DNA of 64,000 bases from Vanrija pseudolonga (taxonomy: Eukaryota > Basidiomycota > Tremellomycetes > Trichosporonales > Trichosporonaceae). The translations under genes were made by a program, and so were the position numbers. This document shows, in pieces, positions 54,429-64,000 of the stretch. The stretch spans positions 3,224,001-3,288,000 of the forward strand of contig NC_085852.1 of assembly GCF_020906515.1 (NCBI RefSeq), in the 5' to 3' direction. Position 1 is the first letter of the stretch; each line of letters starts with the position of its first letter. Under the pieces are notes generated by a model. That model did no database searches. It was not told the DNA's origin and was given only the letters and a program-made list of their open reading frames with translations.

Positions 54429-55063
54429 ATGCATGCAGTGGTCTGTGGCATCGTGGCGATCACGGTGTTGGCGCACACGGCTGTGCTGCTCGTGCTGCTT
54501 GTGTATGGGCGACGTGTGGCGGTCGGAAGGAAACGTACCCGGTGGGATGCGGGGTGCGGGGCTCACTCACTAGTGTGGATTGCACTTGGTTGCCGAGGTA
54601 TGCTCCACCGCTGACGACGACTCACGTCCTCACCCAACTCATCCTGCGACTGACTCGCTCGTCCGTCTTGAGCCGCTGAGGTGCAGGGCCCCGCACGCAC
54701 TTGCGCGAGCGCACCCGAGCCGACGACGCTAGTAATGGGAATAGCAAGGTGAGTTGCTATTCTGCGCACAGGCTTATCTTGGCGCTGTGGCTCGGGCAGG
54801 TGACTGACCTCGTCAGCAGGTGTCGTGGCTCGTGTGGCGTGGCGGAAGAGTACCGCATCGGCGTCACTCACTTTGTGTTTGGCGCGTGCAAGCTCGCACG
54901 ACTGACGCCCGAGCGTCATGGTCGACGGCGGCGCCGTGCCTTTCCGGGCCGGGATGTCGGGCAGCGAGAGCTGGTACTGGCCCAGTCGACGCCGTCGACG
55001 TCCGGCCGGCCGAGAAGACGCACGGGCGACGACTGGTGTGTATCTCGTTACGAACCAGTCTAG
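54429..55063 (+). CDS. Possible small membrane protein gene, structure unresolved
   Basis: Weak candidate. A frame from ATG 54429 encodes MHAVVCGIVAITVLAHTAVL, one clear membrane helix, then a basic stretch (GRRVAVGRKRTRW) and GAHSLVWIALGCRG up to 54614. Further on, another frame contains LILALWLGQVTDLVSRCRG, YRIGVTHFVFGACKLARL and a very basic segment, stopping at 55063. Helix-then-basic patterns and possible donors (GTATGC after CRG) suggest a multi-exon membrane protein, but I could not build a frame-consistent model. It may be noncoding. Confidence 0.25.
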
Positions 55064-55095
55064 GCGTCTTCGTGGTCGCCGTTGCTCTCAAAGTC

Positions 55096-55202
55096 TTCAC
55101 CAATTCCCCGGCAGTCTTCACCAATACACTCTTCACCAATACACTACTAGTCTTCACCAATTCGGCTCCACACCTTCACCAATTCGGCCCGCGTTTCACC
55201 AA
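55096..55202. repeat. Short tandem repeat, six TTCACCAA units
   Basis: TTCACCAA occurs at about 55096, 55117, 55132, 55153, 55175 and 55195, mostly 15-22 bp apart, within units like GTCTTCACCAATTCGGC. It lies 300-400 bp upstream of the MFS transporter start. Confidence 0.7.
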
Positions 55203-55500
55203 CCGCCCACCCACAATCTCCACATTGGCCGAGAATCCAGGGCCATAACACCCTTGTCGCCGCTAATCGCCCCTCAATAACCGGGATTAGGAACTGCATC
55301 CGATGGTTTGCAGCATTGTTATGGGTGGAACTGCTCCGCACCTTGATCGCTCGCTTCCTCTGCTTGCCCGCGGCAACCAACATGACCTCGCTCTAACCAT
55401 GTAGCAACTAGCTCACCTACATGCTCATGCCGCAGTGCATGCCGCAGCTCATCAGCTGATGTATAACTACGCTCGCCATGTCTCGTTCTCACCATACACC

Positions 55501-57062
55501 ATGACACCCCCACAAGACAACATCTCAGTAAACACCTACACAGCCGACATGGAGAAGCCGGCGGCGGATACTCCCCGCCGCGGCTCGGTTGTCGGCTCGA
55601 CACATGACGACGGGGACAGCGACCTAGTCGTGAACGCGCTCGACCGCGTCATGTGCCGGCATTCACAGGCAGCAACACCAACACATCCAGACCCCGGCCC
55701 TAACCCGGACGGCGGGTTCGACGCGTGGATGGTAGTGTTCTCCGCCGCGTTGGTCACGACGTGCCTCTTCGGCTTCGTGACCTCCTTCGGCCAGCTGCAG
55801 CTCTACTACCTGACGCACCAGCTGGCGGGCTACTCCAAATCGACCGTGGCGTGGATCAGCACGATCCAAGGCTCGCTCGTCTTCACGCCGTCCATCATCT
55901 CGGGACGCGTGTTCGACGCGCACGGAGCCCGCAAGCTCGTCATGGCGGGCAGCGTACTCTCCATCGGCGCCCTGGTCGGCGTCGCCTTCTCCCACAAGTA
56001 CTACCAGTTCCTCCTTGCCCACGCGCTGTTTGGCATCGCAAGCTCCATCCTCTGGGCGCCGGCCACGGCCGTCTCGGGCCATTGGTTCACCAAGCACAGG
56101 AGTACGGCGATCGGCATCATCGTATGCGGTACCGGCCTCGGAAGCGTCATCTACCCCATCCTCCTCGTGCATCTTTTCGAGAAGTTTTGTGAGTAGCACG
56201 GCGGGCTTCCATTCCAGGCAGAGAGCTAACCCCGCCTTAGCCTTCCGCAACTCGATCCTCATCATCGCAGCACTCAACACCGGCCTCCTCGCCCCCTCAT
56301 GGGTCTTCCTCAAGGCGCGCCACCCACCGCGCGCACCGGCACCGTGGCGCAAGCTCAAGGAGCCATGGAAGGAGTTCAAGTACGCGTTCCTCGCCCTCGG
56401 GTCGTCCATGTTCATGATGAAGTGAGTTGCATCGCCTCTTGCTGCCGCTGACGACGACCAGCTGGATGTCGCCCATGTTCAACGCGCCCGTCGTCGCGGC
56501 GGCCAACCACATCCCGCACAACATCGCAGAGTACGCCATTGCCATCCTGTCCTCCGGCTCGTTCATCGGCCGCCCCTTTGCCGGCTTGATGGCCGACAAG
56601 CTCGGCGTGTGGAACGTCTTCGGAACCATTTCGTTCATCACCTCCATCTGCCTGTTCGCGTTCTGGGTCGCGCCGATGAACACGCCGGCGACGATCGTCG
56701 GGTGGTTCAGCTATGGCTGGCTGTCCGGTGCATGGGTCACGCTCGTGGCTGCTGTCGTTGCGAGCATCAGCCCCGCACATGAGATCGGCATGCGCGTCGG
56801 CATGGTGTGGTCGTGCTGCGGGCCGACGCTACTCGTCGGGCCGGTTATCTGTGGAGGTGAGTACGCAGAGCGTAGCGCAGTGGGCCGAATTCTGACACTC
56901 CCAGTCCTTGTACAGGCAGGCAACAACACGTTCAAGTACGCTGGCATCTTCTGCGGTTGCACCTTCCTCATCGGCTCCATCATGGAGGTCGCGCCGAGGA
57001 TGTACGAGTTTGTCCGTGGCCGCGTTGGGCAGTCAAAAGAGGTGGACAGCAGCGCTGCGTGA
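55501..57062 (+). CDS. MFS transporter, monocarboxylate (MCT-like) type
   Basis: Twelve-helix plasma-membrane transporter of the fungal monocarboxylate-porter-like group. Four exons; introns near 56189-56240, 56422-56460 and 56856-56904. The start is either ATG 55501 (MTPPQDNISVNTYTADMEKP) or 55459 in the same frame. After a ~75-residue cytosolic N-terminus come NPDGGFDAWMVVFSAALVTT and FVTSFGQLQLYYL (the D-G-G-x-x-A/G-W entry and helix 1 of MCT proteins), then GRVFDAHGARKLVMAGSVLS, HWFTKHRSTAIGIIVCGTGL and, after the central loop, SSGSFIGRPFAGLMADKLGV. The C-terminus reads PRMYEFVRGRVGQSKEVDSS. About 475 residues. Substrate unknown; mammalian-type lactate transport should not be assumed. Confidence 0.87.
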
Positions 57063-57294
57063 GGGTTGCAGGGATCTACATTGTTGTAACTGTACATAAT
57101 TGCTCTACACAGCTCATAGACAAACGGATGTACGTCGTTTGATAGACGCAGATGAAGGGGCTTGCCCAACGCTCGAAGCCGTAACGTAGGCGGACGCCGG
57201 GTATTCGGGTGTGGAGTCTGGCACATCATAGGCTTCAGCACCTGATCAGGTCAACTCACGCCTACATGCTACCATGCAGATGCCTCACTCTATA

Positions 57295-57954
57295 CTAGAC
57301 CTTCTTCCTCTTGGCCGGCGCGGCCACCTTGGAAGCTGGGACGAAAGGCGAAGCCGCTGGTCGGGATGACGTGGCTGGGCGCTTGTCGAGATGCGCTTTG
57401 TACAGCTCGGCGAGGGCGAGGGGGTCGTTCTTGAGGGTCTTCTCTGCCCACTTGGACATCGCGCGGTGGTTGTAGCGGAGTGTGTTTGAGAGCTCCTTGA
57501 CGACGTAAGGTGACTTGGTCGCGCACGCAAACGCGTAGCGCTCGAACGCTTGGATCGACTGGGTCGACTTGAATGGGTCGTTATCGTCGACACGCTTGCC
57601 TTCCGCCTTGTCGCGGGTGAGGGCGAGCAGCTCGTCCGCGACGAATGACATGTCGTACTTGTCGACGAACTTGATGACGTCGTCGAGAACCTTCGTGGTG
57701 GGCCAACGCGTGGTGTTCTCGCGGCGATGATTCATTCCCTCGCGTATGAGGTCGAGGCAGAGCTCGAGCGCGTCGGCACTGATGGCGATGGGGATGGGGT
57801 TGGCGTTGCTGCATGGAGGAGGGGGCACCTTGAAGAGGTCGGCAAAGAAGGGTGAGACGTGGGCCAGGAGGTGCGGGTTGAATGTGAAGCGCACGCCATC
57901 TGACGACTCGAGCGTGATCGCCGCTGCGTCGGCGTCGCGCTTGACGACGGGCAT
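57295..57954 (-). CDS. BTB/POZ-like protein 11 (minus-strand subgroup)
   Basis: Single-exon gene of about 219 residues, ATG at 57954 (MPVVKRDADAAAITLESSDG). BTB-like block: FTFNPHLLAHVSPFFADLFK, ELCLDLIREGMN, WPTTKVLDDVIKFVDKYDMS, FVADELLALTRD. Then a subgroup signature FERYAFACATKSPYVVKELS, MSKWAEKTLKNDPLALAELY, AHLDKRP and a Pro/Ala-rich tail ending AKRKKV, which looks like a nuclear localisation signal. The FHPDF start of the plus-strand array is missing. No introns, unlike the array. It is the only intact member of the three minus-strand copies. Confidence 0.78.
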   Translation of the reverse strand: MPVVKRDADAAAITLESSDGVRFTFNPHLLAHVSPFFADLFKVPPPPCSNANPIPIAISADALELCLDLIREGMNHRRENTTRWPTTKVLDDVIKFVDKYDMSFVADELLALTRDKAEGKRVDDNDPFKSTQSIQAFERYAFACATKSPYVVKELSNTLRYNHRAMSKWAEKTLKNDPLALAELYKAHLDKRPATSSRPAASPFVPASKVAAPAKRKKV

Positions 57955-58290
57955 GGTGCGCGGATCGGTCCTGTCGGGCGGCGCTGTGCAGAGGGAGGAA
58001 AGGTTGTGGCCTATTGTGAGATTTTGGGGCTAGGTGGTTCGAGTGGGGGTGTGATGATGTGTGGGACGGCTTTGTGGTTGATTGGGTGGAAGGAAGATGA
58101 GACAGACGCCGAGACTCCAGTTCGATGACGCGGCGACAATCGCTCACACCCGTCCCACTCTCTATGGTAACTCACTGTCATCATTCAGTACTGCATTCCG
58201 AGCTTAATGATTCTCGCTACAACCAAGTGTCCTATGAGAGTGTCCTTTGTTGGCTTCCTGCCCTAGCAGCCGGTCAAGGACCCGAGCTCC
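57955..58290. other. Intergenic between minus-strand BTB genes
   Basis: About 335 bp holding the promoter of BTB gene 11. No gene. Confidence 0.4.
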
Positions 58291-58885
58291 CTACTTCTTC
58301 TTCTTCCTCATCGTCGTGCTCGAGGCGTACTCCGCCTGGCGCTTGTAGTTGGACACGGTGTGGTCGAGGTGGGTCTTGTAGAGCTCGGCAAGCTTGTTGT
58401 GGTCATCGAGAACCGTCTTGGCCCACTCGGACGCGCGACTGTATTCGAACTTGATCGTGCTCGTCGTCGGCAAACGGGGACTTGGTGGCGCACGCAAAGG
58501 CGTAGCGGTCGAACGTGTGGGAGTCAACGATGGCTGAGGTGCGGCTCAGTAGCTCATCTGCCACGAACGTGAGCTCGTACGCGTCCACGAGGGTGAGAAG
58601 GTCCGACAAGACGTCGGTCGTTGGCCACTTCGGACGCGGCGTCGTGAGGCGGTAGCTCATCCCCTCCTCGATGAGGGTGAGGGCGAGCGCGAGCGCATCA
58701 GTGCCGACGCCAGTGGGGATGGGGTTGTGCTTGGTATCAGCTGGCGCAGGCACCTTGAGGAGGTCGGCGAAGAACGGCGAGAGGAAGGCGAGGACGTGGC
58801 CGTTGAAGGCGAAGCAGGTGTCGTCGGACGACTGGAGGACAATGCCGGTGGGCGACTTGAAGTCGGGGTGGAACTTGGGTGGCAT
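58291..58885 (-). CDS. BTB/POZ-like protein 12, apparent frameshift
   Basis: ATG at 58885 (MPPKFHPDFKSPTGIVLQSS). BTB-like block: FNGHVLAFLSPFFADLLKVP, ALALALTLIEEGMSYR, WPTTDVLSDLLTLVDAYELT, FVADELLSRTS. The signature FDRYAFACATKSPFADDE is reached in this frame, but the conserved continuation (STIKFEYSRASEWAKTVLDD, KLAELYKTHLDH and the Lys-rich end MRKKKK at 58291) lies in another frame. The break is at about 58460-58468 in a GACGAC-type repeat, where relatives are continuous. Unspliced and intronless like its neighbour. Either a fresh pseudogene or an assembly indel; the rest of the protein is well kept. Confidence 0.65.
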
Positions 58886-59322
58886 GGTGCTGAGGCGCTG
58901 AGGGTGAGCTGGTGATGTTTGCAGCTTTGCGGGGCTACTGACTACTTGTGCTCGTGTATGCTCGTGGGCACTTTGTGTCGGCCTGATATGAGGAAGGTGG
59001 GTTGGTGAGGAAGTGGGAGGAAGGAAGACGAGGAAGGCGAGATGGGAGGTTTTAAAAGCTGCCGGTTGGGTGACGCGACTACTGTACCATCCAGTCGTCC
59101 AGCCAAATCCAACTACTAGCCCCTCGCGCTCTTCTTCTCCGCCTTCCAGTGGCCAGTGGCCGTCATCCTGCCCGTGCACGCATGACCACAAGCCTTCTCC
59201 TCCCCTCCGACGCTGGTATCCCCGCGAATCTAGGTACAGGTACTCGAATTGCATCACGAGCTGCATTGGCTATCCGAAGTCGAGGTGACTCTTGCCCCCG
59301 GTGAAGTTCGGCACCCAGTCGT
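58886..59322. other. Intergenic between minus-strand BTB genes
   Basis: About 435 bp with no supported gene. Confidence 0.4.
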
Positions 59323-60011
59323 TCACCGGCGTTCGAGCACCGCAGCGATGACTGACTCGCGGGTCTCGCTAACCTTCTTGCGCTTGCTGCTCGAGCGGCC
59401 GTCGTCGTGCGTGGGCGGGTCGCGCTTGTCAAGATGAGCCTCGTAGAGGTTGGCGAGGCCGAGGGGGTCGGTGCGAGCAAGAGTCGTCTTGGCCCACTTG
59501 GACATCTGGGAGTGGTGGAATGGCAGAGTCGCGGCGAGCTCCATCTTGATGCACGGCGACTTGATGGCACAAGCAAAGGCGTAGCGATCAAACGCGGCCA
59601 CGGGGTCAGCCCCGATCACGAGGTTGTCATGGCTGTCGCTGTTGGGGGGAGGGTGACAGCGAGGAGCTGGTCGGCGACGAATGGAATCTCGTACCCGTCC
59701 ACGAAGCCGATGATATCCGAGAGGATCTCAGTACTGGGCCACTTGGGCTTGGGGGAACCGAGGCGATGGTTCACGGCATGGCGGATGACGGTGAGACTGA
59801 GTGCAAAGGCCTCGGGGTTGACCGATATGCCAATCGCGGAACCCTCGCGGCCGAACTTGGTCTGGGGGCCAAAGCGGATCACCAGGTCGGCGATAGAAGG
59901 GGAGAAGTGACCGAGTAGGTCCGCGTCAAAGGAGAAGTGAACGCCCTCCTGGGTATGGAAGAGGCCGTTGGCCGCCGACGCGGGAAAGTCGGGGTGATAA
60001 GCGTCGGGCAT
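59323..60011 (-). CDS. BTB/POZ-like protein 13, frameshift at a G6 run
   Basis: ATG at 60011 (MPDAYHPDFPASAANGLFHT). Diverged BTB-like block: FSFDADLLGHFSPSIADLVI, ALSLTVIRHAVNHR, WPSTEILSDIIGFVDGYEIP, FVADQLLAVT. One base appears to be missing in the homopolymer of six G (C on the coding strand) at about 59644-59649; after it the other frame gives SDSHDNLVIGADPVAAFDRY, AFACAIKSP, MSKWAKTTLARTDPLGLANL and a Lys-rich KRKKV element, stopping at 59323. A frameshift in a homopolymer is a classic long-read assembly error, so the gene may in fact be intact. About 230 residues if so. Confidence 0.66.
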
Positions 60012-61328
60012 GGTGCTGGTGTCGCGGTGCTGGGCTAGATGAGCTAGAGCGTGAGCTGTGCTTCTCTCAACGCTACCTACCAGCTGGCCGTCACGATCAA
60101 GAGCTCCTGTTTGAGTGATTCCGTTAAAGGATGGTGATATGGGTGGAAGGAGGATGGAAAAAGACGATGTCGAGTTTATGACGGGCGACGCGACGCGCGC
60201 CAGATTTTGACTCCGCTCGAAATCAAAGGATGGGAGAGAGATGGGCGCTCGGGCATCATGGCCCCACGGGGGGGAGGGGGGCACGCGCGACGCAAGAAGA
60301 GGACCGAGCTTCGGGGAGTAACGGCGCAAGGCCGCCAGGTGGCGAGGAGATGGCGGGGCACTGACGAGCAGACCCTTCAACACGATCAGCACCACGTAGA
60401 GGCCTCAGGCAAACGTCAAAGCACCCCACCAACGTCGTACATCTGGACGGCGGAGGGAACTGGCATGGGACCTGGCAGTACAAGCTCCCAGCAGCACCAA
60501 GTACACTTGATGACCTCGTCAACGTCCAACTCGTGTCGATGTTGCCTGCACCCAGGGGTCCAATGTCGGCTGATCAACCGCCGTCATCAACAATGGTGTG
60601 GTGCCCCGCGCGCGCAAGTCAACTCGTTCACCGTGTTCACTGGGCATGTGTTCTACCATGCAGTGCGTCCAGGATACCATGATGACCCAATGCACCTTGG
60701 ACTCACCATCGACCCCGAGCAAATGCTCCTCACGCCGCTGGCGAGCTCGATGTCCATGATGTCGACAAAACCTACTCTGTCAAGTGGACAGCCTCCACCG
60801 CGCGTGCAAGCCCGATCACTCAGGGTCGCCGCGGCGGGGCAATGCGCTTCCGCACCGCGGCTACACTGCTGTCCGTCCCGCCGTCTTGGCGGCGTCTTGT
60901 TTGTTGGGGTCGAGGGGATGAGATGCGCTGCAGAGGGTGTGTACTATCTTCGGCGACGGCGTCAGTGTGCGCGCTGAATGCGCCTCAGGCGGTTGTGGAA
61001 CACGAGAAAGGTGGAGAAGACTGATGGTCCGAGGGCCGATGTGGGGCCGCGGGGGGCGGGGGCTGCCGATTGTGTGGCCTTAATTCGTCCCCCTGTTTTA
61101 CACGTCAGGTCGCGTCGACCCGCGGGGCTGCCCACCCCGGCATTGACCGCGAGCTGGTGTTGTTGTTGACTTGACCGTCTCCTTTCTCATCTCATTCGTG
61201 TTCGCTGTTGTTATCGATACCACCTTACCCCAGAGCCAGTGTAGGTGGACAGCCTGTTACACCAGCTTACACATCGCAGAGCTGCCCTCCCCCCTCCCCC
61301 CGGTACCCCTTCCGCCCCCGCGGTCACC
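60012..61328. other. Long divergent intergenic region
   Basis: About 1.3 kb between the minus-strand BTB gene and the plus-strand F-box gene, with a G-rich run near 60270-60280 and a C-rich leader before 61329. No gene supported. Confidence 0.45.
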
Positions 61329-63100
61329 ATGCAGCGGAACGAACCACACCGGCAGGAGCAGTCGCCATTTGCGTCGCTCCCCGCCGAGGTCATGACCATC
61401 ATCGCACGCTGGGTGCTCACCGATGACATTCTTGCCATGCGCGAGACTTGCAAGAGCGTCGAGATCAAGCTCGCCTCGTCATTCTCATACGAGTTCTTCC
61501 GCAAGCGCCAGTTCTTCATCTCGACGCCGTCGCTCGAGGCCCTCGTCGGCATCTCCAAGCACCCGCGGCTACACTCCGTCCTGACGCACGTCATCATCGC
61601 CACAGACCGCTTCGAGCAGCTGTCCCTCCATCGGGTCGATCCGGTGCAGTACGACAATGCCAAGAAGTACGTCGCGGCTGCCGACGACCAAGACTACCTC
61701 TACAAGTCGGGCAAATACCGCGACTACCTCTTCGAGGCGTTTTCCAACCTCACCAACCTCGACGCTGTCGAACTGCGCGACTTCAACTCGCGCACTCGCT
61801 ACCGTGACGGTGCGCTCGCCTTCTGGTGCAGCTACGGCAGCCCGACCTTCCAGCGCCTAAAGAACAAGATCTTCCCTCCGCCGGCGCCCCACCCAGCAGC
61901 CAATGATAAGAACGGCTTTTCGCTGTCCATGCTCCCGGACGGCAACAACTACTTCAGCCCGCACAAGATCTTTGCCGGCGCGCTCGTCCAAAACATCCTC
62001 ATTGCCCTCGCTGAATCCGGCTCAAGGCCGACCACGTTCGAGATCAACCTCAGGGACATCCACTGGAGCATTCAAGACTCGACGTTTTTCATCCCCCGCA
62101 ACGTTCGCCCCAAGCTCCTTCCCGTTCTAGACAATCTCCGCTCGCTCCTCCTAGCGGTGACTCTGGTCGACACGGACCTCCAGCCTGTCGGCTTCCGCGC
62201 TCCCCACCTTAAAGAGTTCATCAAACTCTGCCCCAACATCGACCACCTCCGCCTCAACTTTGGCTTCAGCCCCGGTAGTGCAGACGTGCTCGTTTGGCTT
62301 GCTGACAATGATGGCGCATCCGCGTTGGTGACAGCGTCGCCGTCACCAACGGTGTCGCCTGCCGGCAGCCCCAACACCAATACCAACGGCGCGGACGCTG
62401 TGGATGGTGACCCGATGACTGCCCTCACGCTTCCATCTCCGTCGCCGCCTGCCCTAGCAAACCTCCGTAGCCTCGACCTTGGCTTTGTCGACACTGACAT
62501 CCCCACCTTCGAGGCCATCCTGATGCGCTTCCCCGATCTGGAAAACCTCGGTCTCTTCCGCGTGTGCCTCCACGACGAAGCGGACACGACGGTTGTGATC
62601 AAGGACGGCCTCAGGCAGGGTACAAACATATGGGTCAACCTGTTTGAGGATCTCGCCGACAAGCCTACCAACATTACGCGTCTCAGTGTCGGCATGGTGA
62701 CGCAGACAACGGCTGGTGTCCCCGGCCGAAACTGGGTCGGCCACTCTCGCTACTCTGATCCCAACGACCTCCTCTCGTCCAAGGTTTACTTCACAAACAA
62801 GTTCCGCAAAACATCGAACGTCTGGGCTACTGCCGCCCAATGCATGAAGGTAAAGTGGCCACAGTATGTTATACCAACCTCCTCCCATGGATCGGACACT
62901 GATGGTGAGTTCCCCCGCGATAGTTATGTCGGTCAGGCGCTCGACGCCCAAACGTAACAAGACGCTGAGCCAAGTTAGGCGACGACGACGAGGACGACGA
63001 GGACGACGAGGATGAAGCAGAAGACGAGAACGCTGGAGACGATGACGACAATGAGGATGACAACAACGGCGACAATGACCCGCCCAACGACGACGAATAG
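61329..63100 (+). CDS. F-box-like protein with acidic C-terminal tail
   Basis: Two exons (61329-62904, 62979-63100) encode about 565 residues. The N-terminus FASLPAEVMTIIARWVLTDD with ILAMRETCKSVEIKLASSF has the L-P-x-E-V...I...L pattern of an F-box, which binds Skp1 in SCF ubiquitin ligases. The body is made of irregular Leu-rich segments (PRLHSVLTHVIIATDRF, LLPVLDNLRSLLLAVTLVD, FPDLENLGLFRVCLHDEADT), like basidiomycete F-box proteins with degenerate LRRs. A Ser/Pro/Thr linker (SPSPTVSPAGSP) lies in the middle. The second exon codes a run of Asp/Glu (DDDEDDEDDEDEAEDEN), typical of nuclear or chromatin-linked proteins. Target unknown. It sits between BTB genes 13 and 14. Confidence 0.78.
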
Positions 63101-63300
63101 TGTTTGTTTTCTGTGCATGTATATAACGGTTGACCATGTCGTGTGTGGGCTTACTGGCTTTCTGCTACCTGACGCATATATGGTTGTGGCAATGGGTTGG
63201 GATAACTACGAGTCCGCGGTGAGACTCTGGAGCAACCGACTAATGAGCCTCACTGCGGACGGTGACGCGATCAGAATTGACCAACTCGTGCAATTTCCAC

Positions 63301-64000
63301 TCACGATCCGAAGAACTGGGTCAGGCGGGAGACCTCGAAAGCGCTGAAAAAGTCGCGCTCGTGCAGAGCCTGGGCAACAGTTTCCCTGTCGAGCATCTGG
63401 GCTCGGCTCAATAACTTTCGGAGTTCCTCGATCCTCTCTCCGAATCGGTGGTGAGTGCACGGATTGTGGTACCACTGCTGTACGCCGCAGGATGTACAGT
63501 GCCTGGCGCTGTTCAGGTGATTGAGGAGGAACTCGTTGAAACGACGATACCACTCGACTTGAAATCGGATGAGGCGCATGTGCCAATCCGGAGCAGCATA
63601 TTTGTCGAGCATTCTCTTGCCCCAAGGCGTCAACACGGCCTCGTCGTCGAGATTGAGCATGACTGTGGCCTTCATAGCGACGTCGGTAAATGGTGACGCG
63701 GTGCACGCCTCGAGCACAAGGCGGTTGAGGGCGTCACCATTATCCTGGTGTGGGCAGCGCATGACGAGGATATCATGAGCAACGCCCAAGTCGTACGCGC
63801 TCACGACACATTGATGAGACCTTCATGCGTAGCTACTTCGGGCCAGTTAAAGGGGGCTGAAGTACGGGGGTTAAACTGGCTTTTGATGAGGTGCAGCGCC
63901 AGTGCAAGTGCGTGTGACGTTGCGTGTGGGAGGGGGATCACATCTCGGCCGGATGCTGGCGTGGGCAAGGAGACAAGGTCGGCGAAAAATGTCGACGTAG
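63301..64000 (-). CDS. BTB/POZ-like protein 14, partial, with apparent frameshift
   Basis: Runs off the right edge; the 5' end is not in the window. Reading from the edge, the frame gives STFFADLVSLPTPASGRDVI, PLPHATSHALALALHLIKSQ, FNWPEVATHEGLIN and then breaks at about 63808-63814, where GTGTCGTG stands in place of an expected GTCGTG (a two-base duplication relative to the family's INVVSAYDL). The conserved VSAYDLGVAHDILVMRC resumes in the next frame and continues through PWGKRMLDKY, WYRRFNEFLLNHL and ends FFSAFEVSRLTQFFGS at 63301. Most like the plus-strand array, not the minus-strand intronless subgroup. Probably a decaying copy or an assembly indel. Confidence 0.68.

Larger units (their letters stand above)
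54189..55500. other. Gap between BTB gene 10 and MFS transporter
   Basis: About 1.3 kb with the weak membrane-protein candidate and the TTCACCAA repeat listed separately. Nothing else supported. Confidence 0.4.

Noticed and set aside
61211-63137. Minus-strand frames opposite the F-box gene
   Set aside because: Antisense shadows caused by biased third positions.
1-64000. CRISPR arrays, LTR elements, LINEs or DNA transposons
   Set aside because: No regularly spaced repeat-spacer pattern, no reverse transcriptase, integrase or transposase motif in any frame I read.

Overview
The window looks like nuclear DNA of a basidiomycete yeast. It is GC-rich, with compact genes and very many short introns (commonly 34-60 nt) that start GTGAGT/GTAGGT/GTGGGT and end with a CTGAC or CTAAC branch point a few bases before CAG. 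Together with the gene families seen, this fits Tremellomycetes, most likely a Trichosporonales species (Vanrija/Trichosporon-like). The genus is an inference. No rRNA, CRISPR, bacterial-type operon or recognisable transposon was seen, and I could not support any tRNA.

Region 1 (1-35.5 kb) is mostly metabolic. In order it holds the 5' end of an MFS sugar transporter, a DUF4240 protein, a small acidic protein, a short-chain dehydrogenase and an M20-family beta-ureidopropionase-like amidohydrolase. Two members of an unrecognised family follow (here called the LFP family), then a persulfide-dioxygenase-like metallo-beta-lactamase, a DUF1275 membrane protein and a ferric reductase with an N-terminal repeat tract. 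Next come a Zn2Cys6 transcription factor, a 2-oxoglutarate/Fe(II) oxygenase divergent from an allantoate-type permease, a purine nucleoside permease (NUP), a BCS1-like AAA ATPase, a small UBA-like protein and an MDR oxidoreductase. Several of these (beta-ureidopropionase, allantoate-type permease, NUP) would suit scavenging of nitrogen from purines and pyrimidines. The oxygenase/permease promoter carries three near-perfect CCG-N6-CGG palindromes.

Region 2 (36-39.7 kb) holds three more LFP-family genes in tandem. All five LFP genes share intron positions and phases, so they descend from one ancestor. The last one has an in-frame TGA.

Region 3 (39.9-64 kb) is the most striking part. It has at least fourteen divergent BTB/POZ-like genes: ten in a head-to-tail array on the + strand (39.9-54.2 kb), three on the - strand (57.3-60.0 kb), and one running off the right edge (63.3-64 kb). 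They share a signature of the type FHPDF ... LQSSDD ... SxFFxDL ... VIPLP ... AYDL, a phase-1 intron near the start codon and, in the array, a phase-2 intron just before a short C-terminal tail. Four copies carry apparent frameshifts and one is truncated, a picture of gene birth and death. An MFS monocarboxylate-type transporter and an F-box protein with an acidic tail lie among them. BTB and F-box proteins can both be ubiquitin-ligase adaptors, so a lineage-specific adaptor island is a reasonable but untested idea.
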